Numbered from the stretch's first letter, positions 45,107 to 55,521 are shown. The stretch: DNA of 64,000 bases from Calvatia gigantea (GCA_025093985.1 JACAAK010000022.1:1-64000); one strand, 5' to 3'. A program made the numbers and translations. The notes: generated by a model from the letters alone, not told the origin.

Positions 45107-45620
45107 TTCAAACTCAAGTTTAAGGCCAGTAACCAGCTCCCCAGTGATCATTCTCTTCACATCTGCATAATTATGGTAAATAAAGTGTCTGTGCCGTAAA
45201 GAGAGGTCTAGAGGCAGTGTAGAGAGGTAGAAAGTGGTCTCAGAGGCCACAGTTGTGCCATCTAGGAGTGCTGAGTTTGTAGGGGTGATTGTAGCCTGAA
45301 AAAGCATCTTGCTACCTTAGGAGAATGTCATAGAGGAAGAACTAATGGTGATATTAAAGCCAGAGCATTTGGTAAGGTATAAACATGATAGGAGGTTGCT
45401 CCTGAGGTCTGAGACATGCAAAACTTGTGAAAACTCGACTTCTCTAGCCTTTTTTCCCTCTAAAACTGGTTTAAATACTACAAAGCCCACTCCAGCTGAG
45501 TAAATGACTGAATTATCAGCCAAATGGATAGGAATACAAGTTGAGGAGTAGGATTTGAACCAGTGGTGGTGTGGGGTCATATGAGAAATGGTCCTAGTAT
45601 TTGCAAGCCAATAGAAGTCA
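45107..45620 (-). pseudogene. Protease and GAG-pre-integrase fragment of copia Co3
   Basis: On the minus strand the segment has the region after the protease active site (MTPHHHWFKSYS), then LADNSVIYSAGVG and LHVSDLRSNLLSCLYLT, and the HNYADVKRMI part of the pre-integrase domain. It matches residues 165-320 of Co1 with moderate decay. The active-site aspartate region near 45590 is degraded (a TACTAGGACC in the complement), so this copy is inactive. Confidence 0.72.
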
Positions 45621-45931
45621 GCATTAAGTTGGAGAGGTGAAGAGGGTGAGGGTGACGAAGAACTTGTATTTCTGGTGAATTTCTGGGCCTGTTGGGTGCC
45701 ATCTGTTGAAGGTGAGTCAAAGCCATCCTAAGGAGTGTCCTGTGCGCATTTTGCATATTTCTAATAATGCCTTAACAAGTTATTGGCTTTTTGCTGAGCA
45801 GTGTTGTCCTGAGCTTGCTTTTGAGCTGCTTCAAAAGCCCAACAGTTTGCCATTTTGTGGCCATTTTTCAAGTAAAAGTTGCATTTCTCACTGGTAAAAG
45901 ATGGGTGGGCACATGCAAAGAATGCTGTGGA
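45621..45931 (-). pseudogene. gag zinc-knuckle fragment of copia Co3
   Basis: The minus strand shows CNFYLKNGHKMANCWAFEAAQKQAQ. Compared with Co1 (CDFCHKSGHTIQKC), the second cysteine is now tyrosine. It is broken at 45931 by the LINE insertion and continues beyond it at 46812. Confidence 0.7.
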
Positions 45932-46799
45932 CACATTTTCGTCAGGTGTCCCAAACACAAGAGGGAACTCGACAGACCTCCTCAGACCATTCATGAGCTG
46001 ATAGACTTCCTGAACGCAAACCCGGGGGCCTTTGCGTTCAGACCAGATGATGCTGGGATCGGTTGAGCTGGCGCGCGTGGGGGGCTCCTGCGGGGTCGCT
46101 GGTCTTCTGGCCTACTAGGTGGAGAAGTTGTAAGGCAACAGGGGTGGGGTCCCTGGGGGGTGCTTCTGGCCTCGGCTAGTGGTGCTCCTTTCCTGGGCCT
46201 GACTGGGGGCTTCGCGGGGGGCGAAGGCGTTAAATAACAGAGGTGGGGTCCCCGGGTGGCAGTGCGGGTTCGTCCTGCTCAGCTGCTTTCTTGGGCACCA
46301 TCTAGGCGGCGCTTCGAGTTGCTACCCTGCTTACTGTGTTGTTCTGGGTCAGGACTGGGCTGATACCCTTTCACTTGGGAAGTTGGGGGTAAGGTGGCTC
46401 CAAGCGGGGGCTCCTTGCGCTGGCTCTCCTGACTACACCTGTCCCCCTGAGGGCACTCGGCCGCCGTTGCTGCTGGGTCCGCCTCTTGAGGGATGGTCAG
46501 GGCACCGCCACCTTGCGGCGATGCGTCACTGGGTGTACACCACAAGACCTGGGCAACTGGGTCTTCCTCAGTGTGATGGGCATTTCGGGCGACCGGGGGA
46601 TTTGGCAAGTAGGGGGTGGTCTGGTCTGGTCTGGGTTAGCGCTTGGGTTGGGTTGGGCTGCTTCTGAACAGTAGATTACTCTCAACTCATCGGACTTTGT
46701 AGTTGGGGCTTTGTACTTAGCTACACGCGGACTGCGATCGGGCACCGCGTTATAAATTGGCGCAAGCCATGAATTAAAAAAAAAAAAAAAAAAAAAAAA
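45932..46799 (+). mobile_element. 5'-truncated LINE insertion with poly(A) and target duplication
   Basis: This plus-strand copy begins inside the last 45 codons of ORF2 (after the knuckle histidine, FVRCPKHK) and runs through the 3' UTR to a poly(A) tail at 46776-46799. The 15-bp duplication AAAGAATGCTGTGGA (45917-45931 and 46797-46811) frames it. It is very similar to the LINE at 61119-61996, including the final TAAATTGGCGCAAGCC, so it is young. Confidence 0.9.
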
Positions 46800-46862
46800 G
46801 AATGCTGTGGAAAAGTTTGGCACATCCTGAGCACATCATCATTGCTGTATGTCCTCTGTAAC

Positions 46863-47466
46863 TGTGAAAAGATGTGTGTAGGGGATCGAAAGGGGAATGT
46901 AACAGTGGTTAAACAAAGTCTATTGGATGAGAACTGAAGGAGTAATTCTACAATTACTGTGGAATACTGTAAAAGACTAAAATGACAAGATACACTATTC
47001 TACTCATCTGTGGAACACTGTAAGAGACTAAAGGCCTCCAAAGTGTCCACAGGCAGCTACAAGTCCAACTGTCATGTAACTATAGTCATATGACCCAAAC
47101 TTTGTCAGCTCTAAGTTCATCTTTGCCTATACACTCTCTAATACAACTCTGTCACTGCTTACTGACTGGGGCAAATCTGACACACCCTCCTGACCTAGAC
47201 AGTCTAGTGATAGGAAACAAGGAAAGGAGCAAGGCAGTAATCAAGGAATGTGTCCGAGAAGAGGGAGTGATTATGGATGAGTCCAAGAAGAGGAACAGCA
47301 AACTTCATAGTCTTGGGATATACAGCCTTGGTCAGGATATCAGCCAATTGCTTGTCAGTGGGAACATAGACTGGGTTAATCAGGTTCTCAGAAAATGCAT
47401 CTCAAAGCCAGTAGTACCTCAGATCAAGATGCTTCATCCTGCCATGGTGCTCTGGGTTTTTAGCTA
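46863..47466 (-). mobile_element. Copia Co4, 3' end (LTR plus end of RNase H)
   Basis: The 3' LTR (46863-47182, 320 bp) is followed to the right by a C-rich stretch that is the polypurine tract on the minus strand, and by the last part of RNase H (about 47240-47450; IPKTMK-like end, HHGRMKHLDL region). It inserted into the gag of Co3. At 47467 the plus-strand LTR of Co5 begins. Confidence 0.78.
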
Positions 47467-47786
47467 TGTCAGATTTGCCCCAGTCAGTAAGCAGTAATAG
47501 AGTTGTATTAGAGAGTGTATAGACAAAGATAAACTTAGAGCTGACAAAGTTTGGGTCATATGACTATAGTCACATGACAGTTGGACTTGTAGCTGCCTGT
47601 GGACACTTTGGAGGCCTTTAGTCTCTTACAGTGTTCCACAGGTGAGTAGAATAGTGTATCTTGTCATTTTAGTCTCTTACAGTGTTCCACAGTAATTGTG
47701 GAATTACTCCTTCAGTTCTCATCCAATAGACTTCATTTAACTGCTGTTACATTCCCCTTTTGATCCCCTACATACACCTTCTCACA
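47467..47786 (+). repeat. LTR of copia Co5, inverted relative to the Co4 LTR
   Basis: This 320-bp LTR (TGTCAGATTTGCC to ACCTTCTCACA) is the close reverse complement of 46863-47182, with about 5 percent differences. The next bases, GGTTATGGGCCCC, are the same as those after the 5' LTR of Co1 on its minus strand, so they probably contain the primer-binding site. The pair forms an inverted repeat with a 284-bp spacer. Confidence 0.82.
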
Positions 47787-48354
47787 GGTTATGGGCCCCA
47801 TGCTTTAACAGCACCAAATGATGTTTTACTACACACACTCTTCCTTTCCCAATTCTTTTCATTACTCTTATCACTCTTTTCACCACTTTTTTTTTTTTTT
47901 TTTTTTTTAAAATCAAGGCTTGTACCAATTTATAATGTGGTGCCCAATCACAGTCTGTGTGTAGCAGAGTACAAACCCCCTAACTACAAAGTCCAATGAG
48001 TTAAGAGTAATCTAGTGTTCACAAGCAGCCCAATCCAACCCAAGCATACACCCAGACCAGACCAAACCACCCCCTACTTACTAAGTCCCCCGGTTTCCCA
48101 AAATGCCTATCACACTGTAGAAGACCCAGTTGCCCAGGTCTTGTGGTGTGCATCCAGTGACCTACTGCAGCCGAGCAGAGCTCAGCAGCAGTGTATTGAT
48201 CATCCCACTCTTTTCACCACTCATAACTTCTCAAATCCACACCCCACACTATTTCTGCTCTCCTGACTGCAAAAATGACCTCATCTGGCCCAAATTTTGT
48301 GAAACTGTCCACTATCAACTACTTTACCTGGGCTGGCGAAATAGAAGCATAGCT
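47787..48354 (+). pseudogene. Leader and gag start of copia Co5
   Basis: After the LTR come the primer-binding region, a leader broken by a LINE fragment, and an ATG at 48274. It reads MTSSGPNFVKL...NYFTWAGEIEA, a match to the gag start of Co1 (MAQSRPNFAKL). A TAG follows (TGG in Co1), and at 48355 the LTR of Co1 begins. The rest of Co5 is missing. Confidence 0.75.
47887..48205 (-). mobile_element. Truncated old LINE 3' UTR copy
   Basis: It begins with a T-run (47887-47908, a poly(A) tail on the minus strand) followed by the LINE tail in reverse. It is flanked by the 15-bp duplication CACTCTTTTCACCAC (47872-47886 and 48206-48220). The body is a CpG-depleted version of the LINE 3' UTR, so it is older than the copy at 45932. 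Confidence 0.85.
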
Positions 48355-48647
48355 TGTAAAGAGGTGCACGTGGGGGACGTTGAGACGGTCCTAACAGTGG
48401 TGGAACGAAGTCTATTGGATTAATATTAAAGGAGGAAATCCACAATTACTGTGGACAACTGTAAGAGACTAAAGGCTGAAGTTACAATACTTTGCTCACC
48501 TGTGGACAACTGTAAGAGACTAAAGGCTCTCAAAGCGTCCACAGGAAGCTACAAGTCCACCTGTGTCATGTGACTCATCACCTGACTAAAACTCTGTCAG
48601 TGATAAGTCCCAATCTATCTATAGGACTGATGAAACCACATCTAACA
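48355..48647 (-). repeat. 3' LTR of copia Co1
   Basis: The plus strand reads TGTAAAGAGGTGC to CACATCTAACA. Inside, TGTGGACAACTGTAAGAGAC occurs twice about 55 bp apart. The following CACCCCCCTGATC is a GGGGGG polypurine tract on the minus strand. Confidence 0.88.
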
Positions 48648-48686
48648 CACCCCCCTGATCTAAGCAGTCCATGGAGAGGGGAGTTA

Positions 48687-51600
48687 TCACAGAGTGAGTC
48701 CAAGCAAGGAAACAGCAAAGTTCACAGTCTTGGGGTATACAGCCTTTGTGAGGATATCAGCAAGTTGTTGGTCAGTGGACACATACACTGGATTGATCAC
48801 TTCATCAGCAACAGCATCTCGAAGCCAGAAGAACCTCAAGTCCAGGTGCTTCATCCGTCCATGGTGCTCTGGGTTCTTCGCTACACAAATTCCTGACTTG
48901 TTGTCAATGTAGAGTGTCGAGGAAAGGGAAAGGGGATAGCCAAACTCTGTCAGGATGTTCCTCATCCACATGATCTCCTTGCCACCCTCAACTGCAGCAA
49001 CATACTCAGCCTCGGTAGAGGACAGAGTCACAAAAGGCTGGCGCTTTGAGCACCATCCTACAGCCCCACCACTCACTAGAGTCACATAACCGCCTATAGC
49101 ACATCCTGTGGCCTTGCAGGAGCCATGGGAAGCATCAGAGAAGGTCTGGAATAGCTCTGGGTTGTCATTACCCTTGTAGACAAGCTTGTACTCAACAGTT
49201 CCCTTCAGATAGCAAAATAGGTGCTTTACAGCAGCCCAGTGCCTCGGAGATGGGTTGTGATTGAACCTCCCAAGGTAGGACACAGAGTAAGCAATATCTG
49301 GACGAGTCATGGTGGCAAGATACTGCAGGGAACCCACAGCAGAGAGATAGGGAATGGACTTCATGGCTTCTTGCTCCTCAGGGGTAGGCTGGTCATCAGA
49401 GAGCTCAAGTCCTGGTGGTAGAGGGGTCTTCACAGCGTTACAATCGTCCATTTTGAAGCGCTCTAGCAGTTCCCTGACATACTGAGCCTGGGAGAGCGAA
49501 ATGGAGCGATTTAGAGCATCCTGCTTCACCTGTACAGCCAGTAACCAGCTTGTAGCACCGAGATCTTGCAGTTTGAAGTGTTTAGACAGTTCCTGGACAG
49601 CTGAGTCCATGGCAGAGTCATCCCTCGACACCAGAGTGATATCATCAATGAAGACTGGGACAATCACCTTGACTGATCCCTTGGAATAGATGTAGAGGGA
49701 GTTGTCAGATCTGAGTCTCGAGTAGCCCATGGAGGTCATGACACTGTGTAGCTTCTTATTCCACTGCCTAGCTGCCTGTTTAAGGCCATAGAGCGATTTG
49801 GTGAGCTTACAGACATGGTTTGGGCCACCTTGGTGATATCCCTCAGGCTGGGCCATGTAGATCTCCTCATCAAGGTCCCCATAGGTGAAGGCAGAGGAGA
49901 TGTCAATGGAGCGCATTTTGAAGCCCTCTCTTGCAGCCAAGGCTATAATAAGTCTGAGGGATGCAGGACGAAATGTAGGGGCAAAAACCTCAGTGTAATC
50001 ATAGCCAGGGCGCTGAGAATAGCCCTTAGCAACTAAGCGGGCTTTGTAGCACTCTACAGAGCCATCAGGATTGCGCTTGACCTTGAAAACCCATCCAGAG
50101 TTGACCAGCTTCTTTCCAGGAGGTAGCTCAACTAGTTCCCAGGTGTTGTTGGACTCCAGGGCGAAGATTTCGTCGTCACAAACTCTAGACCAGTCCTGGG
50201 CATCAGGGGACCTCATAGCAACCTTATAGGTGCGAGGATCAGGCCCAGAAACAGTCCCAGCAAACTCCACCTCTTGATATCCACTGTCAGCCCAATAGAC
50301 AGCTTCCTGATCGTCAAAATCATCCTCCTCGGGCTCAGGAGACAGCTTGATCCTCCACCACTCTCCTGGCGGTTTCCTGGAGCGATTTGAGCGCCTAGGA
50401 AGGTGTGGAGGCTCAATTACTGGGGGAACACTGGGAGGAGTGCTGGGGAGCTGTACAGGAGCTGTAGGAGGCGTCACAGGAGGCTCTGAGGGTTCAGGAC
50501 TGTGGACTTGTGGGGGCTGAAGCTGAGATGGTGATGAGATGATGCTATCTTTGCAGGAACCTTCTTGAAGAGGAAGTGGATGGACTGATGGTGCTCTGGG
50601 AGCCTCAGGAGCATCCGGAGCGGGCTGGGGTGACTCAGGCAGGTAGTCTACATCACCCCCCTCATCTTCAAGAAGTGGGAGCATCTGGGAAGGTCCAGGA
50701 GACGAGATAGACGAGGTAGAAGGTGGTGAGACTTCAGGGGAGGATGGAGGGCCAGCAAATGATGGTATGGTGTTCATTTTCGCTCTAGATAGTCCAGGGA
50801 AGTATCTCTCATCAAAATCTGCATGCTCTGAGATCCTGGTTTGCCTAGTAGTAGGGTTATAGAACTTCCAACCTTTGTAGCCAGTGGGATATCCAATAAA
50901 AACGCATTTTTCGAAGTGAGGCTGCAAAGAATTTCGCTTATCTCGCTGTATATGCATATAGGCAGTACACCCCCACACTCTGAGGTGCGAAACATTGGGT
51001 TTTTGCTTGTAGAAGGCCTCAAAAGGTGTGGTTTTTGGTAGAGCAGAGGTAGGGAGCCTATTCCACACATGGACCATGGCAGCTATGCATTCACCCCAAA
51101 AACTCGCTGGCAAACTGGACTCCGAGAGCATGGCAGTGATTCTCTCACCCATAGTCCTATTAGCCCTCTCAGCAAGACCATTCTGCTGGGGCCTATTTCG
51201 CACAGAATGCCTCCTCTCGATGCCACACAGCCTTGTGAACTCCAGGAAGGCATTAGACATGTATTCACCACCTTTATCATCCTGTAGAGCGCAGATTTTG
51301 ACTCCCAGTTGGTTCTCAGCCCAATATTTGTAGGTTTTGAATGCTTCAAAGGCTTCTGACTTGGATTTAAGCAGATACACCGCCCGGAATCGCGTAGAAT
51401 CGTCTATAAAGGTGATCCAGTACTTGTAGCCTTGGTGGGTAGCTGCTGGAAGTGGTCCATGCAAATCTGAGTGCACTAGAGCCAGTGGGGAGCGATTATG
51501 GCTGGTGGAGGAGGGGAATGGATGGGAATGCATCTTTCCTGCAAGACAGGGCTCACAGATGGGGTCAGGGGACGCCTCAGACTCCAGTTTAAGGCCTGTA

Positions 51601-52553
51601 ACAAGCTCCTGACTAATCATTCTCTTCACATCTGCATAATTGTGGTGCACAAAGCATCTATGCCACAAGGAGAGGTCTACAGGGAGTGTGGAGAGGTGAA
51701 ATGCGGTCTCTGAAGTGATTGTAGTGCCATCTAACAGTGCTGAGTGGCCCGGAGTGATTCTAGCCTTGAAAAGCGCCTTTTTGCCCTTATAAAACACCAT
51801 AGAGGTTGCACCAATGCTGATATTAACTCCGGAGTGACGAGTAAGGTATAAACATGATAGTAGGTTGCTCCGGAGGTCTGGGACATGTAGGACTCTCGAA
51901 AACTCGACCTCTCTAACCCTTTTCCCTTCCAACACAGGCTGAAACACCACAGAACCTACTCCAGCTGAGTAGACAATGGAATTGTCAGCTAAGCGGATGG
52001 GAATGCAACTGGGGGAGTAGGACTTGAACCAGTGGCGATGTGGGGTCATATGAGAAGTGGCCCCTGTGTCTGCAAGCCAATGGAAGTCAGCATCAAGCTG
52101 TAGAGGTGAAGAGGGAGAGGGTGACGAAGAACTTGCATTTCCGGCGAATTTCCGGGCCTGTTGCGCTCCGCCCGCTGTAGGCGACGAGGGGGGGTCCTGA
52201 GGAGTGTCCTGTGCGCGTTTTGCGTGATTCCGACGACGCCTTGATGAGTTATTGGCAATTTGCTCAGCAGTCTTCTCCTGGGCTTGCTTTTGAGCTGCCT
52301 CGAATGCCCAGCACTTCTGGATAGTGTGTCCGGACTTGTGACAAAAATCGCATTTTCCGGATGAAGGAGGGGGCTGGGAGCGTGCGGAAAAGGCTGTGGA
52401 GGAGCTGACAGTGTCCTGAGCACGTCTGCAGCGTTGAATATCCTCTGTGACAAAAGCCTGGTGCACAGCAGCCTTGTCAAGTTTGTCCATCAGGAGGAGG
52501 GAGGAGGTGAAGGAGGCAAATTCTTCAGATGGGAGGGCTCTAATGAGGGACAT
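48687..52553 (-). CDS. Copia Co1 gag-pol main ORF (1288 residues)
   Basis: The order is gag end, CCHC knuckle (CDFCHKSGHTIQKC, residues 68-81), protease (ADTGATSHM, DTG at 162-164), pre-integrase, integrase with HHCC (CEPC at 333-336) and D362, D426 and E462, a proline/serine-rich linker, RT with FIDD at 968-971, and RNase H with D near 1140, E near 1181 and D near 1217. It ends at 48687. All the catalytic residues I can check are present. The true start is upstream, because the frame continues through a TAG at 52575 into the gag ORF. The protein would make the particle, copy the RNA and integrate the DNA. Confidence 0.92.
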   Translation of the reverse strand: MSLIRALPSEEFASFTSSLLLMDKLDKAAVHQAFVTEDIQRCRRAQDTVSSSTAFSARSQPPPSSGKCDFCHKSGHTIQKCWAFEAAQKQAQEKTAEQIANNSSRRRRNHAKRAQDTPQDPPSSPTAGGAQQARKFAGNASSSSPSPSSPLQLDADFHWLADTGATSHMTPHRHWFKSYSPSCIPIRLADNSIVYSAGVGSVVFQPVLEGKRVREVEFSRVLHVPDLRSNLLSCLYLTRHSGVNISIGATSMVFYKGKKALFKARITPGHSALLDGTTITSETAFHLSTLPVDLSLWHRCFVHHNYADVKRMISQELVTGLKLESEASPDPICEPCLAGKMHSHPFPSSTSHNRSPLALVHSDLHGPLPAATHQGYKYWITFIDDSTRFRAVYLLKSKSEAFEAFKTYKYWAENQLGVKICALQDDKGGEYMSNAFLEFTRLCGIERRHSVRNRPQQNGLAERANRTMGERITAMLSESSLPASFWGECIAAMVHVWNRLPTSALPKTTPFEAFYKQKPNVSHLRVWGCTAYMHIQRDKRNSLQPHFEKCVFIGYPTGYKGWKFYNPTTRQTRISEHADFDERYFPGLSRAKMNTIPSFAGPPSSPEVSPPSTSSISSPGPSQMLPLLEDEGGDVDYLPESPQPAPDAPEAPRAPSVHPLPLQEGSCKDSIISSPSQLQPPQVHSPEPSEPPVTPPTAPVQLPSTPPSVPPVIEPPHLPRRSNRSRKPPGEWWRIKLSPEPEEDDFDDQEAVYWADSGYQEVEFAGTVSGPDPRTYKVAMRSPDAQDWSRVCDDEIFALESNNTWELVELPPGKKLVNSGWVFKVKRNPDGSVECYKARLVAKGYSQRPGYDYTEVFAPTFRPASLRLIIALAAREGFKMRSIDISSAFTYGDLDEEIYMAQPEGYHQGGPNHVCKLTKSLYGLKQAARQWNKKLHSVMTSMGYSRLRSDNSLYIYSKGSVKVIVPVFIDDITLVSRDDSAMDSAVQELSKHFKLQDLGATSWLLAVQVKQDALNRSISLSQAQYVRELLERFKMDDCNAVKTPLPPGLELSDDQPTPEEQEAMKSIPYLSAVGSLQYLATMTRPDIAYSVSYLGRFNHNPSPRHWAAVKHLFCYLKGTVEYKLVYKGNDNPELFQTFSDASHGSCKATGCAIGGYVTLVSGGAVGWCSKRQPFVTLSSTEAEYVAAVEGGKEIMWMRNILTEFGYPLSLSSTLYIDNKSGICVAKNPEHHGRMKHLDLRFFWLRDAVADEVINPVYVSTDQQLADILTKAVYPKTVNFAVSLLGLTL

Positions 52554-52574
52554 GGAGGCTAGTTCTTCATCAAG

Positions 52575-53033
52575 CTAGGTGAGGGTGAAGTCCACAGGCC
52601 TGAGGTCCTTGATAGTCTTCACTGCATCTTCAACTCTGTTGATAAGGGACTGTAGGGACTCCTCCTCGAGTTTCCGGATGGTAAAGAGGTCATCATAGGC
52701 ATTGAATCGCATTCCTGGACGCTTTTGGAGGTGCACAGACTGTAGGGAGGTCCACATCTTGACTGGGTCATCCTGGATGCCATTGAAGTGAATCCTCTGG
52801 TCAGCCTCCACCATAAGGAAGAGCCAACCCGCAGCTCTGTCTGCCTTAGCCTCCCAGGCATCCTGAGCAGCCAGCTCAGCCTCAGTGGGGGTTTTAGACA
52901 TGGCAGGGGGGGAGACTTTTCCAGAAACAATCCTCCACAGACCACTAGCCCTCAACCATGCCTCCATCTCGCCAGCCCAAGTAGAGTAGTTTGTCCCACA
53001 TAGCTTCGCAAAGTTTGGTCTGGATTGAGCCAT
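52575..53033 (-). CDS. gag N-terminal part of copia Co1
   Basis: These 152 residues begin MAQSRPNFAKLCGTNYSTWAGEME, the usual UBN2/Ty1-copia gag opening, and contain LKKRPGM-like and VEDAVKTIKDL segments. The frame is the same as the main ORF and is separated from it by one UAG codon (ACC TAG CTT). This may be a single mutation, as Co5 shows TGG to TAG elsewhere, or a readthrough site that sets the gag to pol ratio. Confidence 0.85.
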   Translation of the reverse strand: MAQSRPNFAKLCGTNYSTWAGEMEAWLRASGLWRIVSGKVSPPAMSKTPTEAELAAQDAWEAKADRAAGWLFLMVEADQRIHFNGIQDDPVKMWTSLQSVHLQKRPGMRFNAYDDLFTIRKLEEESLQSLINRVEDAVKTIKDLRPVDFTLT

Positions 53034-53158
53034 TTTTGCGGTCAGGAGAGCGGAAATAGAGTTGGGGTGGGGAAAGAGATGTAGAAGGAGATAGAGAGAA
53101 AGGAGGAAAGTGAATTAAAGTGTTGTTTTGAAGCTGTTAAAGCGCGGGGCCCATAACC
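53034..53158 (-). other. Leader and primer-binding region of copia Co1
   Basis: Between the gag start and the 5' LTR lies a 125-bp leader. On the minus strand the LTR is followed by GGTTATGGGCCCCGCGC, identical in its first 13 bases to the same place in Co5, so this is the likely primer-binding site. I could not name the tRNA. Confidence 0.55.
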
Positions 53159-53451
53159 TGTAAAGAGGTGCGCGTGGGGGACGTTGAGACGGTCCTAACA
53201 GTGGTGGAACGAAGTCTATTGGATTAATATTAAAGGAGGAAATCCACAATTACTGTGGACAACTGTAAGAGACTAGATAATGAAGTTACAATACTTTGCT
53301 TACCTGTGGACAACTGTAAGAGACTAAAGGCTCTCAAAGCGTCCACAGGAAGCTACAAGTCCACCTGTGTCATGTGACTCATCACCTGACTAAAACTCTG
53401 TCAGTGATAAGTCCCAATCTATCTATAGGACTGATGAGACCACATCTAACA
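53159..53451 (-). repeat. 5' LTR of copia Co1
   Basis: It has the same length as the left copy (293 bp), with about seven differences. These include a small cluster where TAAAGGCTG is TAGATAATG. The next base to the right belongs to LINE ORF2. Confidence 0.88.
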
Positions 53452-55521
53452 CAGAAGAGTCGTCCCAAGACGTGACGCCTCCCTGTCGAAAAGCCACATT
53501 AGCGGAGCTATGTATAAGGCCGACAGGACGGGAGAGAGGGCAGAACCCTGCCCCACCCCCACATCCGATGGAAATGGTTCGGACTTGAAAGAGTCCCAGC
53601 AATACTGGGTCTTCCGTCCTACCAGGTAGTGCGCAAAGAACTCAACCAACTCAGGGGCGAATCCTTGCTTGCGGAGTATTGCCACCAGCATATCATGGTG
53701 CAATGACGGGAAGAACTGCGCTATGTCAAACGCCACAACGCTAGTCCTGAGGCCCTTAGCCCAACCCGCTCTTACGATGTGGGTCAGCATCAGGCCAGCA
53801 TCTTCAGTGGATCGTTGGATCACACCTTCGAGCTGATTAGGGTGAAAGACCCCAAATTTGACAGAGTCAAACTGGAGCCTAGTTGCGATCATTTTCTCAA
53901 ACAGCTTACCCAGCGTGTTGAGAAGAACTATAGGCCTAAAGGCCTTGGGTGTAGAATATGCAGGCTTACCCGGCTTAGGGATAATAACTGACATAGATTC
54001 TTTAAAATACTCTGGCCAGCAACCTAAACGAATACAGGCGCTAGCTAGACGTACGAAGACCAGCAGGGCATCCCCAAGCACGATCTGTTTGAGCATCCTC
54101 CACGTAACGTGGTCAGGGCCCGGCGCAGAGACCTTAGAGCAGGCGGACAACGCGTCCACCAGTTCCTTGGCTGAGAAGTCCACCCATTCCCGCCGCGTTA
54201 GCGTAGGGAGCGGATCAATAACGGGGGTATCACACTCCCGCCCGGAAGCGGAGTTGTAGGTACCGTGAAGGGCCTCCCATAGGGAGTCCATAGTGTGACA
54301 AGGCTCCCCCTGATAGGAGATAGCCTCACATGCAGGCAACTTGCGCGCCTTGACCCATTCCATAAGGTCCCAAGGGCGCTTGTTGGTCTCAGCAATTTCC
54401 TCAATCTTCTCATCAAAGAATTTGCGCTTCTTAGACGCCACAACATGTCGAAATGCCTTCCAGTCCACAGGGTCCGAGGAATCCCTATGGGCCTGAAGGG
54501 CGACTCTGCAATCCTCATCCCACCAGGGTTGAGACTTTGCGGAAATGTGCACCTCCACAGTGTGGCGATGCCACGCTGCAGAGAACACCGACCCAATGGC
54601 CGATGCCAGGACGTTAACATCCCGAGCTGAATTAAGGGGATGATCATGAAGACCATACACCCCTTCTCTGATCTCGTCCAGGAACTGCAATTCCGCAGTC
54701 GCTGCCGAGCTCTTGGGGAAAGCCCTTCTGACATTCGTGATGTCTTCAGGGCAGATAGGGATCGTGACAGACAGCGGATGGTGGTCCAACGGGCCTGTTA
54801 GATCCGATCTGATCTGGGGGCGCGCGATGCGCCACCTGAGATCGGAGATAAAGATCAGATCAATCACCGATTGGTGCTTGGTCGGATCTCGAGGTACATG
54901 AGTAGGAGCCCTGGAATCTGGTAACCAGATTCCAAGGCCGAGGTCGTCGGCAGCTTCCAGGAGCTGCTGGGCAGGTCGGTGGTGATGTGGGATGCCATCG
55001 TCCCACTCATGCGAATGGCAATTAAAATCGCCCCCCATGTAATGCATCTGGGGTAAAGAATCGCGCTTCTCATAGAGAAGCTTGATCGCAGTGTGCTCAT
55101 CATCAGAATAGACATTCATGAAATGGCGTTCGCGGCCGTGATTGAAGATGGTAAGAACCATCGCATCCCGGTGATCAATGAGGTCCCGCCTAAGCGAGGG
55201 CCTCAGTCTCTTAATCCGTGTGTGGACAAAAGCCATGACACACGGTCGATCTCGCTCCTCCACAGTGGAGGCCGGCCTCACCATATATAACCACTCAGGG
55301 TGCTTAGGTGCTCTGATGACGGGCTCACCCTTGGCGTCGAGCGTCGAGGGGGCGGATCTAATCGTTCGCCAGGGTGGCTCCTGGACGAAAATGATGTCGA
55401 AGTTGTCTTTCTCAGACTCTAGCAATGTGTCCAATAACGTATAATTCTTTGCTATGTTAAATGACAGAATACGTAATCTACCCTTCACGAAACACTTCAA
55501 CTCGTCAGGCTCGGGGTTCAT
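53452..55521 (-). pseudogene. LINE L1 (minus) ORF2, C-terminal half missing
   Basis: The reading starts at ATG 55521, overlapping the ORF1 stop as ATGA. It encodes the endonuclease (IIFVQEPPW, GGDFNCHSHEWDD, DLIFIS, LDHHPLSV) and most of the RT (FDIAQFFPS, VGQGSALSP). It is cut at residue about 690, two codons before the YVDD box, by copia Co1. Up to the break it has no stop and is very similar to the plus-strand copy. The lost 3' half is not present left of Co1. Confidence 0.88.

Larger units (their letters stand above)
43645..46862 (-). mobile_element. Copia Co3, decayed fragment with SINE and LINE inserts
   Basis: On the minus strand this matches the copia element Co1 from gag to the integrase core. 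Its parts are gag at 46862-46812, the zinc-knuckle region near 45880, protease and GAG-pre-integrase at 45620-45107, and integrase at 44042-43645. It is interrupted by a truncated LINE (45932-46799) and by a SINE (about 44043-45106). The RT and RNase H part is missing, since the fragment stops at 43645. Confidence 0.8.
48355..53451 (-). mobile_element. Copia Co1, nearly intact Ty1/copia element
   Basis: Co1 has 293-bp LTRs at 48355-48647 (3') and 53159-53451 (5') and a gag-pol frame broken by one TAG. The flanks do not match: on the left is the gag of Co5 (TAGCT), on the right the ORF2 of a LINE (CAGAA). There is no target duplication, and the LTRs differ at about seven positions. The two halves may come from two Co1-like insertions joined by recombination. 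Confidence 0.88.

Noticed and set aside
46766..46829. Lysine or phenylalanine homopolymer proteins across poly(A) and poly(T) runs
   Set aside because: They are artefacts of reading through LINE and SINE tails.
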